Of a stretch of 64,000 nucleotides of DNA, positions 9,072-18,096 are shown piece by piece (position 1 is the first letter of the stretch; every line of letters begins with the position of its first letter). This stretch comes from JBEKCD01 sp050015055. Its GTDB lineage: Archaea; Thermoproteota; Bathyarchaeia; Bathyarchaeales; Bathycorpusculaceae. The position numbers were made by a program, and so were the translations under genes. Location of the stretch: contig JBEKCD010000006.1 of assembly GCA_050015055.1 (NCBI GenBank), positions 143,283-207,282 of the forward strand, in the 5' to 3' direction. The notes under the pieces are model-generated. The model searched no databases, was not told where the DNA came from, and saw only the letters and a program-made list of their open reading frames with translations.

Positions 9072-9896
9072 GTGAGTAGATGCATTGAAATGGAAGAAGC
9101 CAGGGTCTATTACGACAAGAAATTCAAGAATTATGATGAAACGTTCTCAATCCTATATTTTCGAGTTTTTGACTTTATTACATGGAAGTATCTTGAACCA
9201 TATTTACCAACCAGTCGGAACGCATTGGTCCTTGATGCTGCCGGAGGAACGGGCCGCTGGACAGTCCGTATTGCTAAGAAAGTTCCGAAGGTCGTGTTGA
9301 TGGACATCTCAGAAGGAATGTTGAAAGCTGCGGCTCAGAGAATGAGACAGGGCGGCGTTGAAGACAAGGTCGTCATGAAGAGCGGAGACATAACAAGGAC
9401 GGGTTACCCAGATGAAACCTTTGACTTGATCTTTTGCGAACATGCCCTTTTTCTCTTCAGAGATCCAGACCCGCTCCTTAAGGAGTTTGCAAGAATTCTG
9501 AAGAGCAAAGCTACTTTGATAATCTCCGCCCATAATCGTTACGTCGCATCGCTTGCGAGACTTTCAGACACGCCGAAGTCAAAAGACTTGGAAAATGCCT
9601 TAATGCTCTTGCTAGGACTAACGCCTCAATTCATGACTCCAAATAGTAAGGTCAGGGTTTTCACTTGGACTCCAAACGAATTTCGTACGATGCTTGAACA
9701 ACACGGTTTTCAAATAGACCAAATCATCGGCAAAGGGATGACTATGCCCCTTAGGATTTCAAACAAGGTGTTCACTAAGAAGAAATACTCTGAAACTCTG
9801 TTCAACAACATACTTCAACTCGAGCTCGCGTTGTGTGACAAACCAGACGCATTAGCCTTGGCTGGACACATGCAAGCAATCGCTCACAAAAGGTAA
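9072..9896 (+). CDS. Class I SAM-dependent methyltransferase
   Basis: The 274-residue protein has the Rossmann methyltransferase signature: motif I VLDAAGGTGRW at about residues 53-63, the acidic end of strand 2 (VVLMDIS), and motif IV at DLIFCEHALFLF. Its first 50 residues and last 90 lie outside the core and probably bind substrate. It resembles the UbiE/arsenite-methyltransferase group in layout, but it lacks an obvious cysteine trio for arsenic binding, so the substrate stays open. It follows the copper ATPase by 36 bp and may share its transcript. The true start may be the ATG at 9090. Confidence 0.8.
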   Translation: MSRCIEMEEARVYYDKKFKNYDETFSILYFRVFDFITWKYLEPYLPTSRNALVLDAAGGTGRWTVRIAKKVPKVVLMDISEGMLKAAAQRMRQGGVEDKVVMKSGDITRTGYPDETFDLIFCEHALFLFRDPDPLLKEFARILKSKATLIISAHNRYVASLARLSDTPKSKDLENALMLLLGLTPQFMTPNSKVRVFTWTPNEFRTMLEQHGFQIDQIIGKGMTMPLRISNKVFTKKKYSETLFNNILQLELALCDKPDALALAGHMQAIAHKR

Positions 9897-9945
9897 AGGC
9901 TAGCTGGAAACAGCTGAGCTTTGAATAGAAGGGTTTCTTTTCAAT

Positions 9946-10125
9946 CTAGGACTGCCCAGTGTGGCTCGAAGGCTGCGTTTGGCCGCTGCCGTACTTGGCT
10001 GGGTTCTTGTCAAAAGTCGTCTTGCACATCTGGTTGCAGAAATAGTACGTTTTGCCTCTGTATTCCGTCTTGTGCTTGGCCGTCTTCTCGTTCACTTCCA
10101 TTCCGCAAATCGGATCTTTCGCCAA
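9946..10125 (-). CDS. Small YHS-domain metal-binding protein
   Basis: A TTG at 10125, eight bases after a strong GGAGG ribosome site, opens a 59-codon frame. The product begins AKDPICGMEVNEK and continues to KTYYFCNQMCKTTFDKNP, which is a complete YHS domain: a Cys in the CGM motif, then YYFC and the second Cys in QMC, and the final phenylalanine. YHS domains bind metal and occur next to or within copper and heavy-metal P-type ATPases. Here it lies convergent to the copper ATPase and methyltransferase. I infer a small copper-binding or metal-delivery partner. The short length and TTG start make it easy to miss. Confidence 0.8.
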   Translation of the reverse strand: MAKDPICGMEVNEKTAKHKTEYRGKTYYFCNQMCKTTFDKNPAKYGSGQTQPSSHTGQS

Positions 10126-10511
10126 ATTTCAACCTCCTCCAGAATCTTATCGCGTTTACGTTCTTGTTGTCCGAGCAAGTATGTAAACATATCTTGTATG
10201 CACAAGTTCAAGGCAATGACGCGAGTCCGACATCTCAGGCATGTTAGCGAACCACCACGGGCAACGCCCTCCATAACCCTTCTTTTTCTTTGCTATAACG
10301 CTCCATTGATGCATGGGCGTAAAGTGTAATGTGAACTGAGCCTTCAAGAAGAGTGGCATGTGTGTTGTGATGGTCATTTCTGTTGGGTGCTTACATTGGT
10401 TCATGCTTTTCGAGAGCGTACACTAAATAGAGAGTAGCACCCACTGGATTGGGAAAGACAAAAGCTCTAAATATCTGCACGTAGACGCAGGCATAAGGGT
10501 AGCTGATTCAG
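10126..10511. other. Intergenic region without a convincing gene
   Basis: This 386-bp stretch holds the ribosome-binding site and promoter region of the minus-strand YHS gene, and, at its right end, a TATA-like CTCTAAATA near 10465 for the RAM protein at 10512. An 82-codon minus-strand frame at 10156-10404 has no recognisable domain and I do not support it. Confidence 0.5.
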
Positions 10512-10745
10512 ATGAAGTTCAAGGCGTTTATCATGATAAATGTGAACCTAGGTTGCGAAGGGGATGTCTTGAAAGCTCTAAGGAATGTTAAGGGTTTTGA
10601 CGAGGCCTTTTATGTTCTTGGGGATTACGACATAATAACAAAAGTGAGCGCGAACACGATTGATGAACTTAACCAGATTGTGTCTCATGTTAGGAAAATT
10701 GGAAATGTTAGGTCAACAGCGACAATGATTACACGTGAATTATAG
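10512..10745 (+). CDS. Stand-alone RAM (Lrp/AsnC ligand-binding) domain protein
   Basis: The 77-residue product is a bare RAM domain: strand-helix-strand-strand-helix-strand with the conserved GDYDIITKVSA motif and a C-terminal strand TATMITREL. It has no DNA-binding helix-turn-helix. Such proteins form the same dimers and octamers as Lrp regulators and bind amino acids or related effectors. They may act as sensors by mixing with full-length Lrp proteins, of which the window has two. A similar protein is encoded at 17736-17972. It sits alone, before the large histidine kinase, with a TATA-like element upstream. Confidence 0.85.
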   Translation: MKFKAFIMINVNLGCEGDVLKALRNVKGFDEAFYVLGDYDIITKVSANTIDELNQIVSHVRKIGNVRSTATMITREL

Positions 10746-11016
10746 AGCACGGTCTCATTTCTACCCACATTTCCCGTTTTAACAGCGCACATTGCGCCAA
10801 AATTCACCCCAAACACACACTTTTACGTTTCTCTTATTCTCTCATTCTTTCTCTACACACAAGCAAACAAAAAAACGAATGACCTGACGCGCGCCCATCA
10901 TGCGTTCCTGTCCGATTCTGAGTATTGACTGTGGCTTCATAATTGCTTTAACACGCGTAGTGCTTGTTGTAACTATTCGATGCCTCCGAGTAGCGGTAGG
11001 CATAGAAGGTATCCAG

Positions 11017-14000
11017 ATGAAAGAGCACATGATTGAATCTTCAAAAATAGTGCTAGATTTGAACGATAAGATCCATGTTTTACACGTGGATGATGACTCT
11101 GGTCTTCTGAAAATTACTAAGCAGTGTTTGGAGATGGAAGGACCACTTCAAGTTGACACGGCCCTTTCTGTTGAAGAGGCTTTGATGAAACTGGAGAAGG
11201 ATGAGTATGACATCGTGGTTTCTGACTACCAGATGCCTGGAAAAGACGGTCTAGATTTCCTGAAGGCACTGAGAAGCAAAGGGAATGCGATTCCTTTTAT
11301 CATGTTTACTGGAAAGGGCAGAGAAGAAGTTGCGATAGAAGCGCTCAATCTGGGAGCCAACCAGTACCTCAACAAGATGGGAGAAACCGAAACCGTCTAC
11401 GTGGAACTGGCTCACAGCATCACAGAATTGGCCAAAACCAGAAAAGCCGAAGAAAAACAACGTGAATCAGAAGAGAAGTTCAGAGATCTCTTTGAGAAAG
11501 CAAATGACGGACTCGTCTTCGTGGACCTGTCCGGAAGAATAGTGGACTTGAACCAGAAGGCAGCAGAGATAGCAGAAAAGCGAAAAGGAGACATTGTTGG
11601 AAAATCGTTTCTTGAACTAGGCTTAGTCAGCCTAAGTGACGCCCCTGTTCTAGTTGAGAAACTTGGACAGCAAGCGATGGGCAAACCAACAGAGAGATTC
11701 GAATTTGAAATTGAAAGGGAGAACGGTGAGAAAAGGTCAATTGAAATAAGCTCCACATTCATTCGAAAGAACAACATGCCAACAGGCTCTCTGGCAATCG
11801 TGAGAGATATCACCGAACGCAAGAAGGCAGAGGAGGCCCTGAGGGAAAGTGAGGAGCGTTTTTCCACGATATCTGCTGCGACCTTTGAGGGAATTGGAAT
11901 CAGCGAACAAACGAAAATCATTGACGCTAACGATCAATTGGAGAAAATGTTGGGATATGAACCGGGCGAACTGATAGGTAAGTCTGTGTTCGATTTTGTG
12001 GCTCCCGAATCACGCGGTCTTGTTAAGGCAAATATAGGAGCAGGATACGAAGGCCCCTACGAGCATTTGGCAATCAGAAAAGACGGTTCTGTTTTCCAGG
12101 TTGAGATACGGGCCAAATCCATTCCCTACAAAGGAATTATGGCCAGAGTAACCGCCATCCGCGACATCACAGAGCGGAAGAAGGCTGAAGAGGCTCTCTG
12201 CATTTCAGAAGAAAGATACAGGAATCTTTTCGAGAACTCAAAGGAGCTCATGGTCACATATGACTTGAAGGGGAACCTGACTGCCATAAACAAGGTCGCC
12301 ATAGAATATGATGTTGCACGTGCCAAGAATATAGGGAGAAATATGCTAGAGTTTGTTCCTGAAGAACAGTGGCCAAGAATACGTGAAGAAGCAGAGCAAA
12401 TTCTTCAAGGAAAATGTGTTGAAAGTGAAATCGAAATAGACACTCCGAAAGGGAAGAGAATGTTTGAGTATAGAAGCAGCCCCATAAGAGAAGGAGAGAA
12501 AATTGTTGGCATTCACGGATCATACAGAGACATAACTGAACACAAGAAAGCAGAAGAAACGCTGAGATTGGCTCTTGAAAAGCATACCCATGACCTTGTT
12601 GAACGTGTCAAGGAACTCCGCTGCGTGTATGGCATATCCAAGCTGGTTGAAACGTCTGGAATTACGCTAGATGGCATATTACAGGGAACGACGAATCTGC
12701 TTCCTGACGCTTGGCAGTACCCTGGAATCACCGGCGCAAGGATAGTCCTTGAGGGTCAGGAGTTTGTGACATCTAACTTCGCGGAGACCCGTTGGAAACA
12801 GCAGTCCGAAATCAATGTGCATGGAAGGCGATTAGGTTTTGTGGAAGTCTGTTACCTTGAGGAGAAGCCAGACGTTGCCGAAGGTCCATTTCTCAAGGAG
12901 GAAAGAATGCTCATAGACGCTGTTGCCGAGAGACTGGGTCGCATGACGGAAAGAGTCAGAACTGAAGAGTGCCTGAAAAGCTCAAACGAACGACTAAGAA
13001 TCATGTTCGAAAATGCGCCTGATGCCTACTACATTAGTGATCTTAGGGGTCATTTCATAGATGGGAACAGAGCTGCGGAGGAAATGACTGGTTACCGCAA
13101 GGATGAGCTTGTCGGAAAAAGCTTTCTGCAACTGGGTCTCCTTCCAAAGGAGCAAATACCCACAGCAGACAGACTCTTGGCTCTGAACTCTCTTTGCAAG
13201 TCGACTGGACCTGACGAGTTCGTACTGAACCGAAAAGATGGCACACAGGTCGTCGCGGAAATCAGAACAGTGCCAACGAAGATTGGCGGGAAAACGGTGG
13301 TGCTGGGCATTGCCCGCGACGTAACAGAGCCCATGAAGATCCAGAAGACGATGGCAGAGAATCAGGCGAAATTCAAGGCCTTGTTCGTGGGCAGTCCTGA
13401 AGCTGGAGTCTTTCTCGATAGGGACTTTCGTATTGTAGATATTAACCCTCGTTTCGAGGAGCTTTTCGGATATTCTCTCGCAGAAATTAAGGGAAAATAT
13501 CTTGTCGATGTGATTGTGCAGATGGATAAAATGGAAGAAGCTGAAACGTTGGACCGGAAAGCTTCAGACGGATACGTTTACCACAATACGGTAAGAAGAA
13601 GGAAAGATGGGGCTTTGGTTCCAGTAGCCGTGTCTGCTGCTCCTATGAAATTTGAAGGAACAGTCGTTGGGTACGTGGGCGTGTACAAGGACATTTCTGA
13701 ACTGACGAACACCCAGAAAAAGCTGGAGATTATGAACGAGAAGCTTCGAGTGGTCGGTGGACTGACGAGACATGACGTTCGCAACAAACTTTCGACAATA
13801 ACCGGCAACCTTTACCTTAACAGAAAGAAATTGGTGGATTATCCTGACGTTCTCGAAAGCTTCAAGGATATGGAGTCTGCCTGTAAACAGATCGTTAGGA
13901 TATTCGAGTTCGCTAGGGATTATGAGAAGCTGGGCGTCGAGGAGTTGGCGCTAGTTGACGTGGGAGCAACCGTTGGCAAGGCCGTAGGTTCCTTCTCAGA

Positions 14001-14397
14001 TTTGAAAGGGGTTAGGATTGTGAACGAGTGCCACGGGTTAACTGTTCTGGCTGATTCGCTTTTGGAGCAATTCTTCTATAATTTGATTGACAACTCGCTA
14101 AAGTACGGCGAGAAGTTCACTCAAATCAGAATCCACTACGAGAAAGCCGAGGATCAGCTGAAATTAGTCTATGAGGACGACGGCGTAGGCATATCCAATG
14201 ATGCAAAAGCGAAGCTTTTCGCTGAAGGCTTCACCATGGGCAAAGGCTCAGGCTACGGGCTTTATCTGATTAGAAGGATGATGGAGGTCTATGGCTGGAC
14301 AATCAGCGAAACAGGCACGCATGGCAAAGGAGCACAATTCACAGTTACGATACCAGAGACCAACCGAGACGGAAAGGAAAACTACAAACTCAACTGA
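11017..14397 (+). CDS. Hybrid sensor histidine kinase: receiver, several PAS domains, GAF-like, kinase
   Basis: Starting at the ATG at 11017 gives 1126 residues. I reject an earlier ATG at 10900 because its 39 extra residues look non-coding. Domain order is: receiver domain (about 15-130) with phospho-acceptor Asp70 in SDYQMPG; three PAS units (about 150-520), each ending in a DITERKKAEEAL-type linker; a GAF-like or MEDS-like region (about 530-650); two more PAS units (about 660-900); a dimerisation helix with His919 in LTRHDVRNKL; and an ATPase domain with N-box DNSLKYGE, DDGVGI and GSGYGLYL. There is no membrane segment, so it is a cytoplasmic multi-input sensor, perhaps binding haem or flavin in its PAS domains. 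An N-terminal receiver and the HDVRNKL H-box are common in archaeal kinases. No separate output regulator is adjacent. Confidence 0.9.
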   Translation: MKEHMIESSKIVLDLNDKIHVLHVDDDSGLLKITKQCLEMEGPLQVDTALSVEEALMKLEKDEYDIVVSDYQMPGKDGLDFLKALRSKGNAIPFIMFTGKGREEVAIEALNLGANQYLNKMGETETVYVELAHSITELAKTRKAEEKQRESEEKFRDLFEKANDGLVFVDLSGRIVDLNQKAAEIAEKRKGDIVGKSFLELGLVSLSDAPVLVEKLGQQAMGKPTERFEFEIERENGEKRSIEISSTFIRKNNMPTGSLAIVRDITERKKAEEALRESEERFSTISAATFEGIGISEQTKIIDANDQLEKMLGYEPGELIGKSVFDFVAPESRGLVKANIGAGYEGPYEHLAIRKDGSVFQVEIRAKSIPYKGIMARVTAIRDITERKKAEEALCISEERYRNLFENSKELMVTYDLKGNLTAINKVAIEYDVARAKNIGRNMLEFVPEEQWPRIREEAEQILQGKCVESEIEIDTPKGKRMFEYRSSPIREGEKIVGIHGSYRDITEHKKAEETLRLALEKHTHDLVERVKELRCVYGISKLVETSGITLDGILQGTTNLLPDAWQYPGITGARIVLEGQEFVTSNFAETRWKQQSEINVHGRRLGFVEVCYLEEKPDVAEGPFLKEERMLIDAVAERLGRMTERVRTEECLKSSNERLRIMFENAPDAYYISDLRGHFIDGNRAAEEMTGYRKDELVGKSFLQLGLLPKEQIPTADRLLALNSLCKSTGPDEFVLNRKDGTQVVAEIRTVPTKIGGKTVVLGIARDVTEPMKIQKTMAENQAKFKALFVGSPEAGVFLDRDFRIVDINPRFEELFGYSLAEIKGKYLVDVIVQMDKMEEAETLDRKASDGYVYHNTVRRRKDGALVPVAVSAAPMKFEGTVVGYVGVYKDISELTNTQKKLEIMNEKLRVVGGLTRHDVRNKLSTITGNLYLNRKKLVDYPDVLESFKDMESACKQIVRIFEFARDYEKLGVEELALVDVGATVGKAVGSFSDLKGVRIVNECHGLTVLADSLLEQFFYNLIDNSLKYGEKFTQIRIHYEKAEDQLKLVYEDDGVGISNDAKAKLFAEGFTMGKGSGYGLYLIRRMMEVYGWTISETGTHGKGAQFTVTIPETNRDGKENYKLN

Positions 14398-14649
14398 AAT
14401 GAGTCAACTATCGTCAAGAAACGCATGATATGGGACCTCGAAAGCAAGAGAGAAAGGGTAAAGTTTTATCCAACTAACCAACGCGTGGTGTAGATTGGGC
14501 GTTAAAGGAGGTTAAGCGCGCGCTAATTTTGAATAGCAGTTTGGGTTTAGGAGTAGGAAACAGGTCGATTAAGCATTATCTTGGATACGTAAGTGGTTTA
14601 TACTGAGAACTAGCAATAGATGAAGACACACGAATGAAGGGGTTCCCAG

Positions 14650-14943
14650 ATGAGACGTTCTAAACTCGAGATGTATGTTGACATTCTCAAAGTGTTGGCT
14701 CATCGCGGACCCTTGAAACTAACGCACATAATGTATACGGCAAACCTGAATTGTAGCGTTCTGAGAGAGTATTTGGACTTCCTGCTCAAACAGAATCTTG
14801 TTGAAGAAAGAAATGTGGGGAAAAGCAGAACGGTCTTTACTATAACTCAAAAAGGCATTGCGGTACTCAAGGGCTTCAGGGAACTGAAACAAATGTTGCC
14901 AATCATTGAAGAAGAAAGGAATGTGATTCCAACACCTGTTTGA
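14650..14943 (+). CDS. Archaeal winged-helix transcriptional regulator (HTH_45 type)
   Basis: The 97-residue protein is a single winged helix-turn-helix: an N-terminal helix (MYVDILKVLAHRGPLKLT), a recognition region around CSVLREYLDFLLKQNLV, a wing with KSRTVFTITQKG, and a C-terminal helix that usually dimerises. This layout matches small archaeal wHTH proteins of the HTH_45 group. The gene is alone, flanked by gaps of 250 and 150 bp. A TATA-like GGTTTATAC at about 14593 fits a start at 14650. Its targets are unknown. Confidence 0.8.
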   Translation: MRRSKLEMYVDILKVLAHRGPLKLTHIMYTANLNCSVLREYLDFLLKQNLVEERNVGKSRTVFTITQKGIAVLKGFRELKQMLPIIEEERNVIPTPV

Positions 14944-15091
14944 TTTCATTCCGCTCGGCGGGCGCTATCTAACACGAACTTCTAAGCGAGATTGTCAGAC
15001 TTGTTACACACGTGCTGAGATGGCGCGCTAACCATTTATCTTAAATATGCAGAGGCTAACCACGGATCGATATGGCGCAAGGGTGATAGTA

Positions 15092-15946
15092 ATGGACGTC
15101 AAGATCACGAACATCTATAATAACGAGGTTTTGCCCGGGAAAGACCTCAAAAGTGGGCACGGAGAATGCTTTCATATCGCAATTGACGACAAACAGATTC
15201 TTCTTGATACTGGATGGAAAGGCGCGAAACTGACGCATAATATGAAACGACTGGGAATGGATGCCAATTACATCGATAAGTTGGTGCTTTCGCACGGTCA
15301 CAGGGATCACACAGGCGGATTGAAATCGTTTTTCAAGGTGAGGACAGCCCAAGAACCAGTGCACATCATCGCGCATCCAAGTGCCATGGAGCCCAAGTCA
15401 GCGAAGATATTCTTGTTTCATATCTCGATGGGATTTCCAAAGCTTGATAGGGAACTGACCAAAAAGGCGGAATTCCATTGGACTAAAGATTCATTTGAAG
15501 TGCTTCCGAACCTCTATACGACGGGAGAGATTCCGATTGCAGAACGACTCGAGAAGCCGGGGATAGTGACAGGTGCGTTTCATAAGGTTAACGGACGGCG
15601 GGAATGGGATCCCGTCATTGACGATTTGTCGCTGGTTCTTCAAGCAAAAGATGGATTAGTATTGGTGACTGGTTGCTGTCATGCCGGATTGTTGAATACG
15701 TGCGCCCGTGCCACAAGACTCTTCAATCGCAGAATCATTGCCATACTCGGCGGCACTCACATGTTGGAATACTCGCAAGAGGATGTTGACCACGTAGGAG
15801 AGGTTCTGGAAAAGGTGTATGGAACTCCTGAACTGTACTTGAATCATTGCACCGGAAAAGAGGCCATTGGACGGCTAAGAGGCAGATTTGGCCCAGAAGT
15901 AGCACACGATTGCCACGTGGGCACGGAAGTAGTGTTCAAAATCTAA
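15092..15946 (+). CDS. MBL-fold metallo-hydrolase related to the MptE/RFAP-synthase-like group
   Basis: From the ATG at 15092 the protein has 284 residues. The metal motif is LSHGHRDHTGG (HxHxDH), with further ligands in TGCCHAGLL and LNHCTGKEA. This layout matches the group often annotated as 7,8-dihydropterin-6-methyl-4-(beta-D-ribofuranosyl)-aminobenzene-5'-phosphate synthase, but that annotation rests on weak evidence and I only support a binuclear metal hydrolase. The alternative ATG at 15047 would add 15 residues that look non-coding. The stop codon TAA is followed at once by a CGCGCTAGCG sequence that begins an inverted-repeat pair. Confidence 0.85.
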   Translation: MDVKITNIYNNEVLPGKDLKSGHGECFHIAIDDKQILLDTGWKGAKLTHNMKRLGMDANYIDKLVLSHGHRDHTGGLKSFFKVRTAQEPVHIIAHPSAMEPKSAKIFLFHISMGFPKLDRELTKKAEFHWTKDSFEVLPNLYTTGEIPIAERLEKPGIVTGAFHKVNGRREWDPVIDDLSLVLQAKDGLVLVTGCCHAGLLNTCARATRLFNRRIIAILGGTHMLEYSQEDVDHVGEVLEKVYGTPELYLNHCTGKEAIGRLRGRFGPEVAHDCHVGTEVVFKI

Positions 15947-16107
15947 CGCGCTAGCGTGTTCCTAAATTCCCTTTTTTGGGAGTGACGAGTTGGTTCATGT
16001 CCTACAGACGATACTTCTCGCATCAATAGTCACACGGTCATCCTCGAACCAAGCGAGCCTGTAACAAAAACCAGCTCGCGAATGAATTTAGGAACAGGCA
16101 TGCGCGC
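15947..16107. repeat. Inverted repeat pair with GCGC ends (possible miniature element)
   Basis: The left arm, 15947-15968, reads CGCGCTAGCG then TGTTCCTAAATT. The right arm, 16085-16107, is AATTTAGGAACA, two bases, then CATGCGCGC. The 12-bp cores are perfect inverted copies and both carry a GCGC-rich outer end. The whole span is 161 bp. A third copy of the right arm lies at 48243-48265. This could be a small non-autonomous mobile element, a protein-binding pair or a transcription-end signal after the MBL gene. Confidence 0.4.
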
Positions 16108-16167
16108 AAGAAGGCAGTACTCAACTTGGCCGTCCGTGTCATAAGAAGCGCGCTCTAATCCGCCCTG

Positions 16168-16395
16168 CTACTCGATAAGTCCATAACCGTCTTGTACCAA
16201 GTCTGCCAATCGCGCAGCGAATCGAGCTGCGGGAGCCCCGTAAATGACATCTTCATCAAACATCACAGTCAAGCTGAGATATTCGCGGACTTCAGTTCTA
16301 CCATCAACCACTCTGGGCTTCTTTGATATGCCAGCGCGCGCGGACTTACCTGGACAAACCTCCACTGAATATTTCAGTGAAAAGGTCACAATCAA
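16168..16395 (-). pseudogene. Remnant of a 2-oxoacid dehydrogenase acyltransferase-like (E2) domain
   Basis: A 75-codon minus-strand frame opening at TTG 16395 contains GISKKPRVVDG, then VREYLSLTVMFDEDVIYGAP and then AARFAARLADL. This is the C-terminal end of the E2 catalytic fold, where intact enzymes have FDHRVxDGAPAA. Here the catalytic histidine and aspartate are both replaced (HRxxDG is EDVIYG). The 150-200 residues that should precede it are absent. I therefore read it as a truncated relic. A short living protein derived from the fold cannot be excluded. GCGCGC tracts occur inside it (16334) and on both sides (16148, 16498). Confidence 0.5.
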
Positions 16396-16557
16396 AAAAT
16401 CAAACGCGGGCTACATCCAGCAAAAAACAGATAAAAAAGGGGGTTGCGCCGGAGACATCTCCACTGTATGGTGCAAATGGGGATTCACAAATGTGACGCG
16501 CGCGGGTAAGATATAAGTTCTGCAGGAACAACGTTATCCTATTCGCGGGGAAAGATC

Positions 16558-17226
16558 GTGGTTAAATGTAGCAAATGTACCGTTTTCGTGTGTGAACATC
16601 CTGAACGAGCTCGAGTTTCTTCCAAGCTGGCTTTTTGTCCGATGAACGTTGAGAAAGATGTCTTAAGAAAAGCTAGGGAGGAATATGAAAAACTTGGCGT
16701 GGGAAGATTAGCTCGTGCTTCTGCTCTGGTGGAGTCAGAGGGTTATATGAAGTGGACCAGAGTCGAAGACACGATGGAATTTGCCAGAAGGATGAATTTT
16801 GTTAGTCTCGGTGTTGCTTGCTGTGTAGGATTGGCCGAGGAGGGAAGAGTACTGACTGATATTCTTGAATCCAATGGCTTTGACGTGACTTTTGTATTCT
16901 GCAAGACTGGTGGTGTTCCAAAGGAAGAGTTGGGACTGAAAGACAGTGACAAAGTGCGTCCAGGCACTTTTGAACCTATTTGCAACCCAGTAGCACAAGC
17001 TCTAATCATGAACAAGGCGAAAACAGAGTTGAACATAATTGTGGGACTCTGCGTGGGGCACGACTCCACCTTCATCAAGTATTCCAAAGCACCCGTGACA
17101 GTTTTGGTTGCCAAAGACAGAGTCCTATGTCACAACCCTGTTGGAGCATTATACACCGCAAAGGGATACTACAAACACAAACTCTACGAGACACACAGAG
17201 CATGCACCGGAATCAAATCACCCTAG
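16558..17226 (+). CDS. DUF1847 family cysteine-rich protein
   Basis: The 222-residue protein begins at GTG and matches the DUF1847 pattern: an N-terminal zinc- or Fe-S-like motif KCSKCTVFVCEHPE, an internal VACCVGLAEEGRVL, CKTGGVPK, CNPVAQA and GLCVGHDSTF, with NPVGALYT near the end. The many conserved cysteines point to a metal or Fe-S centre in a soluble protein. The biochemical role of this family is not known to me. The gene stands alone after a degraded region. Confidence 0.8.
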   Translation: MVKCSKCTVFVCEHPERARVSSKLAFCPMNVEKDVLRKAREEYEKLGVGRLARASALVESEGYMKWTRVEDTMEFARRMNFVSLGVACCVGLAEEGRVLTDILESNGFDVTFVFCKTGGVPKEELGLKDSDKVRPGTFEPICNPVAQALIMNKAKTELNIIVGLCVGHDSTFIKYSKAPVTVLVAKDRVLCHNPVGALYTAKGYYKHKLYETHRACTGIKSP

Positions 17227-17420
17227 ATTCGCAGTACAGTATTACCATCCTGTTTCTGTCCTCTTCCCAAAGAGAAACTTGGCCAGATCATTGATGTTAC
17301 TTCACCTCTGGCTCTTGGCAGTTCTATTCTAAGCCTACCCATGTTTCAGACTATCGGAAATAAGAAACGCAACAAATTGAAAAGGCGCGGCCGAGTTGCC
17401 ATACATGATAAGTTCCATGT

Positions 17421-17735
17421 CTAGATAGATTCATGTTGCCCCAGAGTATGATGTCCCACATCCAAGCCTTCTTTCTCACAGAACTCCAGAATCTTTGACA
17501 CGGCTCTCAAGTCAATTTCCTTTATCTTTTCTTCCTCAGGTCCAACCACTTCAACTATTAAGCCCAGTCCTCCGACTCCACAACACGTGTAAACGTTCTT
17601 GTAGATTCTCACATCATATTCTGGGGGGAGCTTCATTCCTTTCACAGCTTCCTTGACCTTATCAATCAAGAAATCAACCTGGCTCGGCTGCGTTGCTTTG
17701 ATAAAATGGACTTCTCTGCAGCCCATCTTGGGCAT
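17421..17735 (-). CDS. Conserved-looking hypothetical protein co-transcribed with a RAM protein
   Basis: The 104-residue product has an alpha/beta pattern with a Cys-Cys pair in YTCCGVGGLGL and no membrane segment. I do not recognise the family. Its ATG at 17735 directly follows the stop codon of the RAM protein gene (17736-17738), so the two are surely one transcript and probably work together, for example a ligand-sensing domain and a small effector. The C-terminus ends in a short histidine-containing tail. Confidence 0.65.
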   Translation of the reverse strand: MPKMGCREVHFIKATQPSQVDFLIDKVKEAVKGMKLPPEYDVRIYKNVYTCCGVGGLGLIVEVVGPEEEKIKEIDLRAVSKILEFCEKEGLDVGHHTLGQHESI

Positions 17736-17972
17736 TTATATCCCCTTGAAAGCTATCAAGGTCGCAGTTTCCTTTATCCCGCGGATTCTGCGAATTTGTT
17801 CAAAGATGAACTTGTCAAGTTCTTCCATCTTGTCAAAAGAAACTTCGACATGCATGTCATACACGCCGTAAGTCGGAGTTGCCTGCTTGACTCCGGCTAT
17901 TTTCTTGACTTCTCTGAGGACTTCCTGATCTAATCCGGCTTCGACCTTTGCTAACACGTATGCAACTGTCAT
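17736..17972 (-). CDS. Stand-alone RAM (Lrp/AsnC ligand-binding) domain protein
   Basis: The 78-residue product is a lone RAM domain with the family motif YGVYDMHVEVSFDKMEEL and a final strand TATLIAFKG, without a DNA-binding domain. It resembles the protein at 10512-10745. It is followed without a gap by a 104-residue protein of unknown function, and the Lrp-type regulator with a cysteine cluster lies about 120 bp upstream on the same strand. It may form mixed oligomers with full-length Lrp proteins and tune their ligand response. Confidence 0.85.
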   Translation of the reverse strand: MTVAYVLAKVEAGLDQEVLREVKKIAGVKQATPTYGVYDMHVEVSFDKMEELDKFIFEQIRRIRGIKETATLIAFKGI

Positions 17973-18096
17973 ATTTTGAACCCCTTCTATACTCTAGATT
18001 TCGAGTTAATCAGCTTTTCGACTTTGTAGTCCCGGCACATTAGGGTCAGCATTATTCAGTCAAATTCGGCGATGAGCTTGTCTTTCTAAACGCCTC

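Noticed and set aside
10156..10404. 82-codon minus-strand frame
   Set aside because: No domain, odd composition, overlaps the upstream region of the YHS gene; no ribosome site.
10900..11016. N-terminal extension of the histidine kinase
   Set aside because: The 39 residues look non-coding and precede the receiver domain start; ATG 11017 fits better.
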